The notes beneath the pieces were generated by a model. That model was given only the letters and a program-made list of their open reading frames with translations. It did no database searches and had not been told where the DNA came from. A stretch of 55,171 nucleotides of DNA from Leeia speluncae (GTDB lineage Bacteria; Pseudomonadota; Gammaproteobacteria; Burkholderiales; Leeiaceae): contig NZ_JAJBZT010000014.1 in the NCBI RefSeq assembly GCF_020564625.1, positions 1 to 55,171 of the forward strand, given 5' to 3'. Positions 39,820-50,079 of the stretch are shown piece after piece. Position numbers and translations under genes: made by a program. How positions within the stretch are numbered: the stretch's first letter is position 1; each line of letters opens with the position of its first letter.

Positions 39820-39843
39820 AGGCCAGCTTTTGCTGGCCTTTTT
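39820..39843 (+). terminator. Terminator of ndk
   Basis: AGGCCAGC/GCTGGCCT stem with a TTTT loop and five T. It ends 12 bases before the rlmN start, so rlmN translation depends on read-through or on a promoter inside this region. Confidence 0.85.
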
Positions 39844-39855
39844 GGTGAGGTGGGT

Positions 39856-40941
39856 ATGGTGAATTTGTTAGATTTTGACTTGGCTGGGTTGACTGAATAT
39901 TTGGTATCGATTGGTGAAAAACCATTCCGAGCCAAACAGCTTATGCGTTGGATGCATCAATATGGTGAATCAGATTTTGATGCAATGACTGATATAGCCA
40001 AGGTGACAAGGCAAAAACTAGCAACGTCAACTCACATTGCGCCACCTGTACTAGTTGCAGAACAAAAGTCTGAAGATGGTACTCGGAAGTGGGCATTAAA
40101 TGTTGGTGAGGCCGGCGCAATCGAGACCGTGTTTATCCCTGAGGATGATCGGGGTACTTTGTGTGTATCTTCACAGGTCGGGTGTGCTCTGGAATGTACT
40201 TTTTGCTCTACTGGTCGTCAGGGCTTTAACCGTAATTTGACTGTGGCAGAAATAATTGGTCAAGTTTGGTGGGCAAATAAATCCCTAGGAAAAGATCCTA
40301 AAGGGGAACGAATTATTTCAAACGTTGTCATGATGGGGATGGGCGAACCATTGGCTAATTATGATAATGTCGTTAGTGCTATGCGCTTGATGTTAGATGA
40401 CTTTGGATATGGACTATCTAGAAGACGTGTTACGCTATCTACATCTGGCTTAGTTCCAGCAATGGATCGCCTAAAAGAAGACTGTCCCGTTGCTTTAGCG
40501 GTTAGCCTGCATGCGCCGAATGATAAAATTCGCGATGTCATTGTCCCAATTAACCAAAAGTACCCGCTTAAAGAGTTAATGGCGGCATGCAATCGTTACT
40601 TGGAGAAAGCGCCTCGTGATTTTGTGACATTTGAATATGTAATGCTTGATGGCATCAATGATTCAGACCAAAATGCGAGAGAGTTAATTGCATTAGTGAA
40701 AGAGACGCCCTGTAAGTTTAATTTGATCCCTTTTAATCCGTTTCCAAATTCGGGTTACAATCGGTCAAATCCAAATCAAATCAAACGTTTTAGACAGATT
40801 TTGGTTGATGCGGGCTATGTGGTAACTGTACGTAAAACTCGTGGTGATGATATTGATGCTGCATGCGGTCAATTAGCAGGTCAAGTCAAAGATAAAACAC
40901 AGCGCCAAATTAAGTGGCAACAGTTGACTGATAAGGAATAA
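39856..40941 (+). CDS. rlmN: 23S rRNA (adenine2503-C2)/tRNA methyltransferase
   Basis: A radical SAM enzyme that methylates C2 of A2503 in 23S rRNA and A37 in some tRNAs. The 361-residue product has the cluster motif CALECTFC (C110, C114, C117), a glycine-rich SAM segment [13 protein letters not shown], and the late catalytic Cys in [12 protein letters not shown]. The ATG at 39856 follows GGTGAGG; the frame is open upstream through the ndk terminator but that extension has no family match and is rejected. pilW follows after 8 bases. Confidence 0.97.
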   Translation: MVNLLDFDLAGLTEYLVSIGEKPFRAKQLMRWMHQYGESDFDAMTDIAKVTRQKLATSTHIAPPVLVAEQKSEDGTRKWALNVGEAGAIETVFIPEDDRGTLCVSSQVGCALECTFCSTGRQGFNRNLTVAEIIGQVWWANKSLGKDPKGERIISNVVMMGMGEPLANYDNVVSAMRLMLDDFGYGLSRRRVTLSTSGLVPAMDRLKEDCPVALAVSLHAPNDKIRDVIVPINQKYPLKELMAACNRYLEKAPRDFVTFEYVMLDGINDSDQNARELIALVKETPCKFNLIPFNPFPNSGYNRSNPNQIKRFRQILVDAGYVVTVRKTRGDDIDAACGQLAGQVKDKTQRQIKWQQLTDKE

Positions 40942-40949
40942 AGCAACCT

Positions 40950-41702
40950 ATGATGTTCAAGCTGCTAAAATATAGTTCGTTATTACTATCTTTATTTTCA
41001 TTGGCTGTTTCAGCTGAAGATTCAAAGCAGGTTGAAGCTCAAAGAGCGGATGTGCATGCAAAATTGTCCGCATTTTATTTGGGTGTAGGTAAAAACAAAG
41101 AGGCATTAGACGAGGCTCGTATTTCGCAACAAGCGAGGCCTGATTTACCTATTGGCTACAATTCTTTGGGTATGGTCTATGCAGAGTTGGCCGAAGATGA
41201 TTTGGCTGAACAGAATTTCAAGCTGGCATTAAAAATGGATCCAAATAATGCCGCTTACAATACCAACTATGGTTGGTTTTTATGCAAAAAGACACCTGCT
41301 GCATCATTTGATCATTTTATGATCGCGGTGCGAGATCCTTTGTATAAAACCCCTGAAATTCCATACACTTATGCTGCTGAATGCGCGAAGAAAATGGGTG
41401 ATTTTGCGACTGCTGAAACATACTATTTACGTGCAAATCGTAGAAATCCAGATATGGCTGAGCCAATTTATGGCTTGGCGGATATGCGTTATAAAGCAAA
41501 AGATTATGCTGCTTCTGCAGAGTATTTACAAAAACTGTCTGAAATGAATGTTGACTCTCCGTTGATTTACTGGTTGGCGGTAAAGGTGTATCGCAAACTA
41601 GATAAGCAAGATGCATTGCAAGCTGCTGCAACCAGATTGTTGCGTTTGTATCCTAACTCTAGAGAAGCTGGTATGTACCAACGAGGAGTTGAGGATGAGT
41701 GA
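40950..41702 (+). CDS. pilW: Type IV pilus biogenesis/stability protein PilW (PilF-like)
   Basis: A TPR protein that helps assemble or stabilise the PilQ secretin and pili. The 250-residue product has a signal sequence and about six TPR helices (YNSLGMVYAELAEDDLAEQNFKLAL and following are typical, seen here in parts). Pseudomonas PilF and neisserial PilW are lipoproteins; here the signal ends LAVSAED with no Cys, so cleavage by signal peptidase I after VSA is predicted instead. Position between rlmN and rodZ is the classic pilW locus. Its end overlaps the rodZ start by 8 bases. Confidence 0.88.
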   Translation: MMFKLLKYSSLLLSLFSLAVSAEDSKQVEAQRADVHAKLSAFYLGVGKNKEALDEARISQQARPDLPIGYNSLGMVYAELAEDDLAEQNFKLALKMDPNNAAYNTNYGWFLCKKTPAASFDHFMIAVRDPLYKTPEIPYTYAAECAKKMGDFATAETYYLRANRRNPDMAEPIYGLADMRYKAKDYAASAEYLQKLSEMNVDSPLIYWLAVKVYRKLDKQDALQAAATRLLRLYPNSREAGMYQRGVEDE

Positions 41703-42534
41703 TATGGATGTGCTAGATGGTTCGACATCTAGTGGTGAAAGCTCGCTAGGTCAATATTTAAAAGAAGCGAGAACAGCTGCAGGTTATAGTATCGAAGAGG
41801 TAAGTCAGTCACTACGTTTTTCAGTCTCGCAATTAAAAGCATTAGAAGAAGATCGATATGAAGACTTTTCTAGTCGAGTATATTTACAAGGGATCGTTAA
41901 GAACTATGGCAAATTCTTAAACGTTGATTTAGAGCAGTTGAATCAACGATTAAAAACCGTTTTGCCTGCAGATGTTTCTCCTGTCATTGCGCTACCTTAT
42001 ACTCAAGAAAAGTTTGAGAGTTCACGTCATTACTCCCGTTGGTTCTTTGGGGTGATCGTACTTTCTGTGCTAATAGGTGGTGGGGTATTTGTTTATAAGG
42101 AAACGAATCTCCTAAAAGCATTTTCGTCCAAAACGGTTGCGCCCGTTGATAGCTCTATCCCGGTTGTTGTCAATGAGGACAGTGCTTCACAATCTGATTC
42201 TATTGCTTCATCCACATCAATGCCTCTCACTGTTGCTCAGCCTGCGAGTGAGCCTAAAACTATGTTATCTACGCCACTGGTGCAATCAAGTGTGCAAAAT
42301 GGAAAACTTTCGGTTTCCAGCGATCAAGCTGCTTGGGTTGAAATTAGAGATAATGCTGGTAAAAAATTAGTCTCTCAAATTGTCACTCCTGGATCGCCTA
42401 TTGAAGTTCCTGCTTCAAAGCCGTTAAATCTAAAAATTGGCAAAGCCTCGCATGTTGTGATTAAGTTTGGTGAGCAGCCTATTGATCTAGCGCCTTATAT
42501 AAAAGGTGAGGTCGCTAAGTTTACGCTTAACTAA
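41695..42534 (+). CDS. rodZ: Cell-shape protein RodZ
   Basis: A bitopic membrane protein that links MreB filaments to the wall-synthesis machinery and keeps rod shape. The 279-residue product has an N-terminal helix-turn-helix domain (about 15-85, LGQYLKEARTAAGYSIEEV), one membrane segment (about 120-140), a Ser/Thr/Val/Pro-rich periplasmic linker, and a C-terminal beta domain (DUF4115: WVEIRDNAGKKLVSQ). The ATG at 41695 has GGAG 8 bases upstream; earlier in-frame codons lie inside pilW and are rejected. In E. coli, rodZ also precedes ispG and hisS. Confidence 0.93.
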   Translation: MSDMDVLDGSTSSGESSLGQYLKEARTAAGYSIEEVSQSLRFSVSQLKALEEDRYEDFSSRVYLQGIVKNYGKFLNVDLEQLNQRLKTVLPADVSPVIALPYTQEKFESSRHYSRWFFGVIVLSVLIGGGVFVYKETNLLKAFSSKTVAPVDSSIPVVVNEDSASQSDSIASSTSMPLTVAQPASEPKTMLSTPLVQSSVQNGKLSVSSDQAAWVEIRDNAGKKLVSQIVTPGSPIEVPASKPLNLKIGKASHVVIKFGEQPIDLAPYIKGEVAKFTLN

Positions 42535-42568
42535 TATTTTTTAATATTATCTATTTAAGAACATAAAA

Positions 42569-43831
42569 ATGTTGCCCAGAAGAAATACCCATCAAGTAAA
42601 AGTTGGCAATGTGGTTGTTGGAGGGGAGTATCCCGTTGTTATTCAGTCAATGACGAATACCGATACCGCTGACATTGCAGGCACAGTAAAACAAATTACT
42701 GAATTAGCGGTTGCTGGGTCTGAAATTGTTCGCCTTACTGTTAACTCTGCTGAAGCAGCTGCTGCCGTACCTGAGATTAAAAAGCAGTTATTGGCGCAAG
42801 GGGTTCATGTCCCTCTTGTTGGAGACTTTCATTTTAATGGGCATCGCTTATTAAGAGATTATCCTGAATGTGCCAAGGCATTGGATAAATACCGCATCAA
42901 CCCAGGAAATGTGGGCAAAGGAAGCAAGAAAGACGAACAATTTGCTTTTATGATCCAATGTGCGATTGATTACGATAAGCCAGTCCGAATTGGCGTGAAT
43001 TGGGGCAGCCTAGATCAATCGTTAGCTGGGCGTTTGATGGATGAAAATGCAAACCAGCCTAATCCATTGCCTCCTGATGCGGTAATGAAAGAGGCACTTA
43101 TTGTTTCTGCATTAGAATCAGCCCAAAAAGCGGTTGAGCTTGGTTTGTCTCCTGACAAAATTATTTTGTCCTGTAAGGTTAGTCATGTTCAAGACCTGAT
43201 TAACGTCTATCGAGATTTATCTGCGCGCTGTTCCTATCCATTACATCTTGGTTTGACTGAAGCAGGCATGGGTAGTAAAGGTATTGTGGCATCAACTGCT
43301 GCGTTAAGTGTGCTATTACAAGAAGGTATTGGTGACACAATCAGGATTTCCTTGACCCCGGAGCCTGGTGGTGACAGAACAAAAGAGGTAGTTGTTGCTC
43401 AAGAAATACTGCAAACAATGGGTATTCGTTCCTTCACCCCGTTAGTGACTGCTTGTCCTGGATGTGGACGGACAACAAGTACAGTCTTTCAAGAGTTGGC
43501 TGAAAAAATTCAAACGTTTCTAAGAGCGCAAATGCCTGTGTGGCGTTTGCAATATCCGGGCGTTGAAGATATGAAAGTTGCTGTGATGGGGTGTGTGGTT
43601 AACGGTCCTGGTGAGTCACGTCTTGCGGATATTGGTATTTCATTACCAGGAACGGGTGAGGTACCTGTATGTCCTGTGTATGTGGACGGCGAAAAGACAG
43701 TTACCTTGAAAGGTGACTTGGTTGCAGAAGAGTTTCAAGTCTTGGTCCAAGAGTATGTTGAGAAAAACTACATTGAAGGTGGTAAGAAACGTACTGAAAA
43801 ATCAAAAGTGATTCCAATCATCAATGTCTAA
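42569..43831 (+). CDS. ispG: 4-hydroxy-3-methylbut-2-enyl diphosphate synthase
   Basis: The sixth MEP-pathway enzyme, a [4Fe-4S] protein that opens methylerythritol cyclodiphosphate to HMBPP. The 420-residue product has a TIM barrel ([24 protein letters not shown]) and a C-terminal cluster domain with CPGCGRTT and GCVVNGPGE. Length near 420 fits the betaproteobacterial type, which has a short insertion. It supplies the isoprenoid precursors used by HpnCDE in this window. Confidence 0.97.
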   Translation: MLPRRNTHQVKVGNVVVGGEYPVVIQSMTNTDTADIAGTVKQITELAVAGSEIVRLTVNSAEAAAAVPEIKKQLLAQGVHVPLVGDFHFNGHRLLRDYPECAKALDKYRINPGNVGKGSKKDEQFAFMIQCAIDYDKPVRIGVNWGSLDQSLAGRLMDENANQPNPLPPDAVMKEALIVSALESAQKAVELGLSPDKIILSCKVSHVQDLINVYRDLSARCSYPLHLGLTEAGMGSKGIVASTAALSVLLQEGIGDTIRISLTPEPGGDRTKEVVVAQEILQTMGIRSFTPLVTACPGCGRTTSTVFQELAEKIQTFLRAQMPVWRLQYPGVEDMKVAVMGCVVNGPGESRLADIGISLPGTGEVPVCPVYVDGEKTVTLKGDLVAEEFQVLVQEYVEKNYIEGGKKRTEKSKVIPIINV

Positions 43832-43907
43832 AGCAGTTTTGTTGAAAACAATTAGTAAATAGAAAAAATGACAATCTATTTCTTATATTGAGAAATGTTC
43901 AAAAGAA

Positions 43908-45164
43908 ATGGCAAAAAATATACAAGCAATTAAAGGTATGAATGACATCCTCCCAGGTGAGAGTGGCCGCTGGGAAGCTTTCGAAAATACTGTTCGTGAT
44001 GTTTTATTTTCATATGGATATAGAAACATTAGGATGCCAATTGTTGAGCAGACAGATCTATTTGTTCGTTCAATTGGAGAGGTTACTGATATTGTCGAGA
44101 AGGAGATGTATACCTTCACAGATCGTCTTAATGGCGATAGCTTGACCTTGCGTCCAGAAGGGACCGCTTCTTGCCTACGTGCAGTGATGGAGCATAATTT
44201 GTTATATGATGGTCCGCAAAAGGTATGGTATAGCGGCCCAATGTTTAGACATGAACGCCCACAAAAAGGACGTTATCGTCAGTTCCATCAATTTGGTGCT
44301 GAAGCATTGGGTTTGGCTGGTCCAGATGTGGATGCAGAGCAACTGGTGATGCTTTCGGAGTTATGGAGAAAATTAGGTCTCACGGGCTTATCTCTGGAAA
44401 TCAATACGCTAGGGGATGTCGATAGCCGCGCAGCTCATCGAAATAGCTTGATTGCCTATTTTGAAAAGCACTCAGAATTATTAGATGATGATGCTAAACG
44501 ACGTTTGCATACAAACCCTTTGCGGATTTTGGATACTAAAAATCCTGCAATGCAGGAAATGGTAAATGCAGCGCCTCAGTTAATTGATTACATAAATGAA
44601 GCTGGGTTAAAGCATTTCGAACGTCTTCAATCACTGTTAGCTGCGAGTGATATTTCTTACAATATTAACCCGCGTCTTGTGCGAGGTTTAGATTATTACA
44701 ATTTAACAGTATTTGAATGGGTGACCAACGAACTTGGTTCTCAAGGTACTGTTTGTGGCGGTGGCCGTTATGATGGTCTAATTGCCCAGTTAGGTGGCAA
44801 GCCTGCGCCAGCTTGTGGTTTTGGTATGGGAGTTGAGCGACTGCTATTATTGTTGGAAGCTCAGTCTGTTCAGATGCCAATTCGAAAATTAGATGTATAT
44901 CTGGTTCATCAGGGCGAGCAGGCAAGTAGCTTTGCATGGAACGTTTCAGCGGCGCTTAGGGCAAAAGGGTTTAGTGTTCAACAGCACATGGGTGAGTCAA
45001 GCTTTAAATCTCAAATGAAAAAAGCAGATCAGTCGGGCGCTAGATTTGCTGTCATTATTGGCGATAATGAAGCTGCTGAATCTAAAGTCGCGCTAAAAGC
45101 ATTGCGAGAAGAGTCAACTCAGCAATTGCTTACAATTGAAGAATTAACTAAAGCTATTGTTTAG
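43908..45164 (+). CDS. hisS: Histidyl-tRNA synthetase
   Basis: A class II synthetase that charges tRNA-His. The 418-residue product has motif 2 ([18 protein letters not shown]), the His-specific LVRGLDYYN segment, motif 3 ([13 protein letters not shown]) and a C-terminal anticodon-binding domain. A paralogue without these catalytic features, hisZ, lies 7 kb downstream. Position after ispG and before yfgM is conserved. Confidence 0.98.
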   Translation: MAKNIQAIKGMNDILPGESGRWEAFENTVRDVLFSYGYRNIRMPIVEQTDLFVRSIGEVTDIVEKEMYTFTDRLNGDSLTLRPEGTASCLRAVMEHNLLYDGPQKVWYSGPMFRHERPQKGRYRQFHQFGAEALGLAGPDVDAEQLVMLSELWRKLGLTGLSLEINTLGDVDSRAAHRNSLIAYFEKHSELLDDDAKRRLHTNPLRILDTKNPAMQEMVNAAPQLIDYINEAGLKHFERLQSLLAASDISYNINPRLVRGLDYYNLTVFEWVTNELGSQGTVCGGGRYDGLIAQLGGKPAPACGFGMGVERLLLLLEAQSVQMPIRKLDVYLVHQGEQASSFAWNVSAALRAKGFSVQQHMGESSFKSQMKKADQSGARFAVIIGDNEAAESKVALKALREESTQQLLTIEELTKAIV

Positions 45165-45215
45165 TAGGCAAGGGCGTTAAGTTGACAAGCCTCAAAAATA
45201 AGTAAGGACTTAAAA

Positions 45216-45851
45216 ATGGCTGTGTATGATCTGCAAGAACAAGAACAAATAGATGCATTAAAGGCATGGTGGCAAGACAATAAAAAATTTGTTGTTAGTA
45301 TTGTTACTATTACCTTGGTTGGATTGGCTGGCTACAAAGGCTGGAAGTATTGGAAAAATGAACAATCAGCTAAAGCTGCTGTAGAGTTTGAGTCGTTGCA
45401 GCAATCGGTACAACAGAAAAATCTAGCTAAAGCTCAGCAGCACAAAAATGCGTTGTTGACCAATTATTCAGAGTCTGCATATGCCGGTAGAGGAGTATTA
45501 ATTATTTCTTCTGCTGAAATTGAGGCTGGAAAATTGAATGATGCAACAACAGATCTACAATGGCTTATCCAAAATAGCAAAGAGCTACCTATTCAAGATG
45601 TAGCTCGTTTGAGACTAGCTTCACTAAAATTAGACCAAAAGAAATTTGATGAGGCATTATCAAATTTAAATGCAATAACTACAGATGGCCTGAAAGGATT
45701 GGTCAGCTTTCAAAAAGGTGATGTGCTACTTGCTAAAAATGACAAAGCAGGTGCAAAAACATCGTTTCGCTTGGCTTTAGAGCAATTGGATCAGGCTGAT
45801 CCATTGAGATCAGTCGTTGAGATGAAAATCGACTCCTTAGGAGGCTTGTAA
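45216..45851 (+). CDS. yfgM: YfgM family tetratricopeptide membrane protein
   Basis: The 211-residue product has a cytoplasmic N terminus rich in acidic residues, one membrane segment (about 25-42, VVSIVTITLVGLAGYKGW) and a periplasmic TPR-like domain. In E. coli YfgM associates with the SecYEG translocon and PpiD as a periplasmic chaperone partner. An AAGGA ribosome site lies 10 bases upstream. The TAA overlaps the bamB ATG by one base, and hisS-yfgM-bamB-der is a conserved string. Confidence 0.9.
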   Translation: MAVYDLQEQEQIDALKAWWQDNKKFVVSIVTITLVGLAGYKGWKYWKNEQSAKAAVEFESLQQSVQQKNLAKAQQHKNALLTNYSESAYAGRGVLIISSAEIEAGKLNDATTDLQWLIQNSKELPIQDVARLRLASLKLDQKKFDEALSNLNAITTDGLKGLVSFQKGDVLLAKNDKAGAKTSFRLALEQLDQADPLRSVVEMKIDSLGGL

Positions 45852-46975
45852 TGCGTTTACGCGCTAGTTTGGTAATAGTGGCAGCTGCATTGGTAACTTT
45901 GTCAGGATGTTCTTCATGGACATCTGGTGAACGAGCAAACCCACCTAGTCCTTTGACAGACTTTGTGGCCCAGGCTGAAGTTAAAACAGTTATGCAAACT
46001 AGTGTTGGTGCCAACGGTGTATATTCATTTACACCCGCAATTAGTGCTAGCAAAGTTTTTGCAACCGGTTCAGATGGGCAAATCAAGCAACTTGGTAGCA
46101 GTTTTTCAATTGCAACAGGTCAACAATTGTCATCTGGTGTTGGTGCTGGGCAAGGTCGTATCGCCGTTGTTACTACCCAAGGATCCTTATTGACTTATGA
46201 TGAAGATGGTAAGCTGGTTTGGAAGGCAGATGTTGGCTCGCAAGTGCTAGCTGCACCAACGATCGCAGCAAACACGGTATTTGTGCGTACGGGTGATGGA
46301 AGTTTTGTCGGTTTTGACTTATTTTCTGGTAACAAAAAATGGATGGTGCCACGAACCCAGCCTGCCTTGTTATTAAGAAATTTTGCTCCAGCTGCCGTGA
46401 TAGACTCAGTGGCTTTTGTAGGTACTGCTGGTGGTCGTTTGGTGGCTATCGAATTAAGCAAGGGCACAGTGTTATGGGAAAGTATAATTGCTCAGCCTAG
46501 AGGGGCCACCGATTTAGAGCGTATGTCCGATATTACTAGCACGCCTGCTGTGAATGCTGATTCTGTATGTGCAGTTGCCTATCAAGGAAAAGTGGCGTGT
46601 TACGAAGCAAAGTCTGGGCAGTTAAAATGGTCCCGAGATGTTGGAAGTGAAAAAGGTGTTGCTTTAGATTTTAAAAATCTTTATGTAACTGATACAAGTG
46701 GTGTTGTGTATGCTTATGATAAAGACTCTGGCGCAAGCGTTTGGAAGAATGACAAGCTAAAGTATCGTGACGTGAGTGGACCTGCCGTGCTTGGTAGATA
46801 TGTATCCGTAGCTGATTCAGAAGGGTACTTACACGTATTATCTAGAGATAATGGCCAAATTATTGGTAGACAACAATTAGATGGCAGTGCGGTAGTTGCA
46901 CAGCCTTTGGTGAAAGATGAAACATTCATTGTTCAAACGGTGAATGGAAATGTATATGGATTGGGTATCCGTTAA
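45851..46975 (+). CDS. bamB: Outer-membrane assembly lipoprotein BamB
   Basis: A lipoprotein of the BAM complex that helps insert beta-barrel proteins. The 374-residue product has a lipoprotein signal ending LSGC (Cys20), then an eight-bladed PQQ-type beta-propeller, with repeats such as AFVGTAGGRLVAIELSKG and VYAYDKDSGASVW. The start ATG overlaps the yfgM stop. der follows after 18 bases. Confidence 0.95.
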   Translation: MRLRASLVIVAAALVTLSGCSSWTSGERANPPSPLTDFVAQAEVKTVMQTSVGANGVYSFTPAISASKVFATGSDGQIKQLGSSFSIATGQQLSSGVGAGQGRIAVVTTQGSLLTYDEDGKLVWKADVGSQVLAAPTIAANTVFVRTGDGSFVGFDLFSGNKKWMVPRTQPALLLRNFAPAAVIDSVAFVGTAGGRLVAIELSKGTVLWESIIAQPRGATDLERMSDITSTPAVNADSVCAVAYQGKVACYEAKSGQLKWSRDVGSEKGVALDFKNLYVTDTSGVVYAYDKDSGASVWKNDKLKYRDVSGPAVLGRYVSVADSEGYLHVLSRDNGQIIGRQQLDGSAVVAQPLVKDETFIVQTVNGNVYGLGIR

Positions 46976-46993
46976 GGGTTACCAAACAAAAGA

Positions 46994-48412
46994 ATGAAGC
47001 CTACTTTAGTTTTAGTTGGTCGCCCTAATGTCGGGAAGTCAACATTATTTAATCGTTTAACAAAAACACGAGATGCCTTGGTTGCTGATTTGCCTGGTTT
47101 AACTCGTGATAGGCATTATGGCAACGGTAAAGTTGGCAATAAGTCTTATCTAGTCGTTGATACTGGAGGTTTTGAGCCGGTCGTCAAAGATGGCATTATG
47201 CATGAAATGGCTAGGCAGACGTTACAAGCAGTAGACGAAGCCGATGTGATTTTATTTATTGTTGATGCGCGTCAGGGTCTTACCCCACAAGATAAGCAAA
47301 TTGCCGATCAACTACGTAAAACAGGCCGAAAAGTTTGGTTGGCAGTGAATAAAGCCGAAGGTATGGCGCGTTCAGTGGTCACAGCCGAGTTTTATGAGCT
47401 TGGACTTGGCGATCCGATGGCCATTTCTGCAGCGCATGGGGATGGGTTACGTGAGTTGATTGATGTTGTGCTGGGTGACTTTCCTGAGGCATCAGCAGAA
47501 GAAGACCCCGATCACCCTAAAATTGCGATCATTGGACGCCCTAATGTTGGAAAATCAACATTAGTGAACAGAATTTTAGGTGAAGAACGTGTCATTGCAT
47601 TTGATGCGCCTGGAACAACTAGAGATAGTATCTATATCGATTTTGAGCGAGAAGGCAAGCCATATACAATTATTGATACTGCTGGCGTTCGTAAAAAAGG
47701 CAAAGTGACTGAGGCAATAGAGAAGTTCTCGGTTATTAAAACGTTGCAAGCGGTAGAGGATGCAAACGTTGCTGTTTTGGTTTTAGATGCACGCCAAGAA
47801 ATTTCTGATCAGGATGCCTCACTTGCTGGGTTTATCTTGGAGTGTGGTCGTGCCCTTGTCATTGCTGTTAACAAATGGGATAACTTACCAGAAGATCAGC
47901 GTACAAGAATTAAATATGAATTGGAAAGAAAGTTAAGTTTCTTGGCATTTGCTAAGTTACACTTTATTTCAGCATTGCAAGGTAATGGTGTTGGCGGATT
48001 ATTTGCTTCTATTGACAAGGCCTACTCTTCTGCAATGGCGAAACTAGCGACACCTAAATTAATCAGGGCGCTTCAATTGGCTGTAGAGAAGCAACAGCCT
48101 CCACGAGCGGGGATGTTTAGACCAAAGCTACGTTATGCTCACCAAGGGGGAAGTAATCCACCTGTTGTCGTTGTGCATGGTACTTCGCTGGAGCATATTC
48201 CAGACAGTTATTGGAGATACCTAGAGCATACATTTGTCAAAATGTTCCAGCTCGAAGGCACGCCATTAAGCGTACAATATAAACGTAATGACAATCCGTT
48301 TGCACCAAAAGATCCTGTGATTCCAGGTCGAACTTCAAGCCAACCAGGCGCAAGAAGAAAACCAAAGCCTGAATCAAAAGTGAAAGTGCAATCGAGAACT
48401 AAAAAGAGATAA
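46994..48412 (+). CDS. der: Ribosome-assembly GTPase Der (EngA)
   Basis: A GTPase with two tandem G domains that acts in maturation of the 50S subunit. The 472-residue product has two P-loops, GRPNVGKST near residue 9 and again near 180, each with DTAG/DTGG and NKxx motifs (first domain NKAE, as usual in betaproteobacteria), and a C-terminal KH-like domain ending in a Lys/Arg-rich tail. No terminator was seen in the 150 bases before hfq. Confidence 0.98.
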   Translation: MKPTLVLVGRPNVGKSTLFNRLTKTRDALVADLPGLTRDRHYGNGKVGNKSYLVVDTGGFEPVVKDGIMHEMARQTLQAVDEADVILFIVDARQGLTPQDKQIADQLRKTGRKVWLAVNKAEGMARSVVTAEFYELGLGDPMAISAAHGDGLRELIDVVLGDFPEASAEEDPDHPKIAIIGRPNVGKSTLVNRILGEERVIAFDAPGTTRDSIYIDFEREGKPYTIIDTAGVRKKGKVTEAIEKFSVIKTLQAVEDANVAVLVLDARQEISDQDASLAGFILECGRALVIAVNKWDNLPEDQRTRIKYELERKLSFLAFAKLHFISALQGNGVGGLFASIDKAYSSAMAKLATPKLIRALQLAVEKQQPPRAGMFRPKLRYAHQGGSNPPVVVVHGTSLEHIPDSYWRYLEHTFVKMFQLEGTPLSVQYKRNDNPFAPKDPVIPGRTSSQPGARRKPKPESKVKVQSRTKKR

Positions 48413-48496
48413 CAAAATTGAATTGATAAATTGTGGTTATTCAGCCTAATTTATCTAATTGAAGTGAATTAATCTTTGTATTTTCGGTCAGATAGA

Positions 48497-48532
48497 TTAC
48501 ATTTAAAAATGTAAGCCGATGATCGGTATAAT
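48497..48532 (+). promoter_or_regulatory. Promoter of hfq with two overlapping inverted repeats
   Basis: A perfect TATAAT (48527-48532) lies 32 bases before hfq. Just upstream is the palindrome CCGATGATCGG (48516-48526), touching the -10, and a 7-bp inverted repeat TTACATT/AATGTAA (48497-48514) over the -35 region. They look like operator sites, but no regulator can be named. Confidence 0.5.
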
Positions 48533-48563
48533 TTAAATCAGAACATTGACATGGAGTCAAAAC

Positions 48564-48803
48564 ATGAGTGGCAAAGGGCAAATTTTACAAGACCCGTTTC
48601 TAAATATTCTTAGAAAAGAACACGTACCTGTTTCTATCTACTTAGTGAACGGAATTAAACTTCAAGGCCAAATTGAGTCATTTGACCAATATGTGGTGCT
48701 ATTGAGAAATACTGTGACGCAGATGGTGTATAAGCACGCCATTTCTACTGTAGTTCCAGCTCGTTCTGTTTCGATTCCATTCGATCAGCCTTCTGAAGGC
48801 TAA
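48564..48803 (+). CDS. hfq: RNA chaperone Hfq
   Basis: A hexameric Sm-like protein that pairs small RNAs with mRNAs. The 79-residue product has the Sm1 region ([20 protein letters not shown]), the Sm2 [11 protein letters not shown] motif, proximal-face Gln8/Asp9-type residues and a short C-terminal tail, as in other betaproteobacteria. TGGAG lies 7 bases before the ATG at 48564; an upstream in-frame start is rejected. hflX, hflK and hflC follow, as in E. coli. Confidence 0.98.
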   Translation: MSGKGQILQDPFLNILRKEHVPVSIYLVNGIKLQGQIESFDQYVVLLRNTVTQMVYKHAISTVVPARSVSIPFDQPSEG

Positions 48804-48823
48804 TCACCCCTCCTTGTTTTAGT

Positions 48824-48860
48824 TACCCAAGCACCTGTAAAGGAGCTTGGGTATTTCTTT
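48824..48860 (+). terminator. Hairpin between hfq and hflX
   Basis: A 9-bp stem (48824-48832 with 48845-48853) with a small inner CCT/AGG pairing, followed by TTTCTTT. Probably a partial terminator that lowers hflX and hflKC expression relative to hfq. Confidence 0.65.
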
Positions 48861-48889
48861 GTTCCCCACATTGTCGAGAAATTAGCTAA

Positions 48890-50047
48890 GTGTTTGATCG
48901 TCCGGAAATAGGCAACTCTGTTGTCCTTGTGGCAATTGATTTTGGTGATATTGATTTTCTAGAGTCTTTAGCTGAACTGAAAGAGTTAGCTAGAAGTGCA
49001 GGGCTTTCTGTTGTCGCTGAGGTGACAGGAAAGCGAGATAGACCCGATCCTGCGTATTTTGCTGGGACGGGAAAAGTGGATGAGGTTGGCTATTGTCTAA
49101 AGTCGGTTGATGCCAATTTGGTTATCTTTAATCATCAATTATCCCCAGCCCAAGAGCGTAACTTGGAAAAGCGTCTCGAATGTAGGGTAATTGATCGAAC
49201 TAGTCTTATTCTAGATATATTCGCCCAACGTGCTCAGAGCCATGAGGGTAAGTTACAAGTAGAGTTAGCGCAGTTGGAACATTTAATGACCAGGCTTGTC
49301 AGAGGTTGGACACATCTAGAAAGACAAAAAGGTGGGATTGGCCTGCGTGGACCAGGTGAAACACAGCTAGAGACGGATAGGCGATTAATTGGAAAGCGCG
49401 TAAAACTTTTAAAAGATCGTTTAGCCAAAGCAAAAATGCAGCGCCATGTGCAAAGAGGGGCAAGACATAAGGGTAAAGTGTTTTCTGTTTCTATTGTTGG
49501 TTACACGAACGCTGGTAAATCTACGCTGTTTAACCGAATGACTAAAGCGCAGGCCTACGCGGCGAATCAACTATTCGCAACTTTAGATACCACGAGTCGA
49601 AAAGTATTTTTGGCGGAAGGCGAGAATATGGTGTTGTCTGACACTGTAGGGTTTATACGCCAATTACCGCATAGTTTAGTCGCGGCCTTTCGTGCGACAT
49701 TGGAAGAGACAATTCATGCAGATTTATTGCTGCATGTTGTTGATGCTAGTCATCCACTTCGTGATCAACATATCATTGAAGTGAATAAAGTATTAAAAGA
49801 AATCGAAGCAGATCAAATTCCTCAGGTGATTGTATGGAATAAAATCGACCTTAAGCCCGGTTTGGAGCATGGGGTTGAAACTGATGAATATGGTAAAATT
49901 CACGGGGTTCGGGTGAGTTCGTTAACTGGTGACGGATTTGATCTTTTAAGAGCAATTTTACGAGATCAAGCGACGACTGGAACAATAGTTGCTACGGCAA
50001 AAGAGTCAGTGGGTAGTGACTGGAGTCCTTTGGACGAACAAGCATAG
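48890..50047 (+). CDS. hflX: Ribosome-associated GTPase HflX
   Basis: A GTPase that binds 50S subunits and rescues or splits stalled ribosomes, notably in heat stress. The 385-residue product has the HflX N-terminal domain with YFAGTGKVDE, the glycine-rich GGIGLRGPGETQLETDRR linker, and a G domain (GYTNAGKST, DTVGF, NKID). The start is GTG 48890 (GAGAAA about 10 bases upstream). It lies between hfq and hflK. Confidence 0.96.
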   Translation: MFDRPEIGNSVVLVAIDFGDIDFLESLAELKELARSAGLSVVAEVTGKRDRPDPAYFAGTGKVDEVGYCLKSVDANLVIFNHQLSPAQERNLEKRLECRVIDRTSLILDIFAQRAQSHEGKLQVELAQLEHLMTRLVRGWTHLERQKGGIGLRGPGETQLETDRRLIGKRVKLLKDRLAKAKMQRHVQRGARHKGKVFSVSIVGYTNAGKSTLFNRMTKAQAYAANQLFATLDTTSRKVFLAEGENMVLSDTVGFIRQLPHSLVAAFRATLEETIHADLLLHVVDASHPLRDQHIIEVNKVLKEIEADQIPQVIVWNKIDLKPGLEHGVETDEYGKIHGVRVSSLTGDGFDLLRAILRDQATTGTIVATAKESVGSDWSPLDEQA

Positions 50048-50079
50048 ATCTTACATTCTAGAAACATAGGTGTTTTTAC

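Noticed and set aside
41611-41694. Longer start for rodZ inside pilW
   Set aside because: The added residues are pilW codons read out of frame; the ATG at 41695 has a good ribosome site and the normal N terminus.
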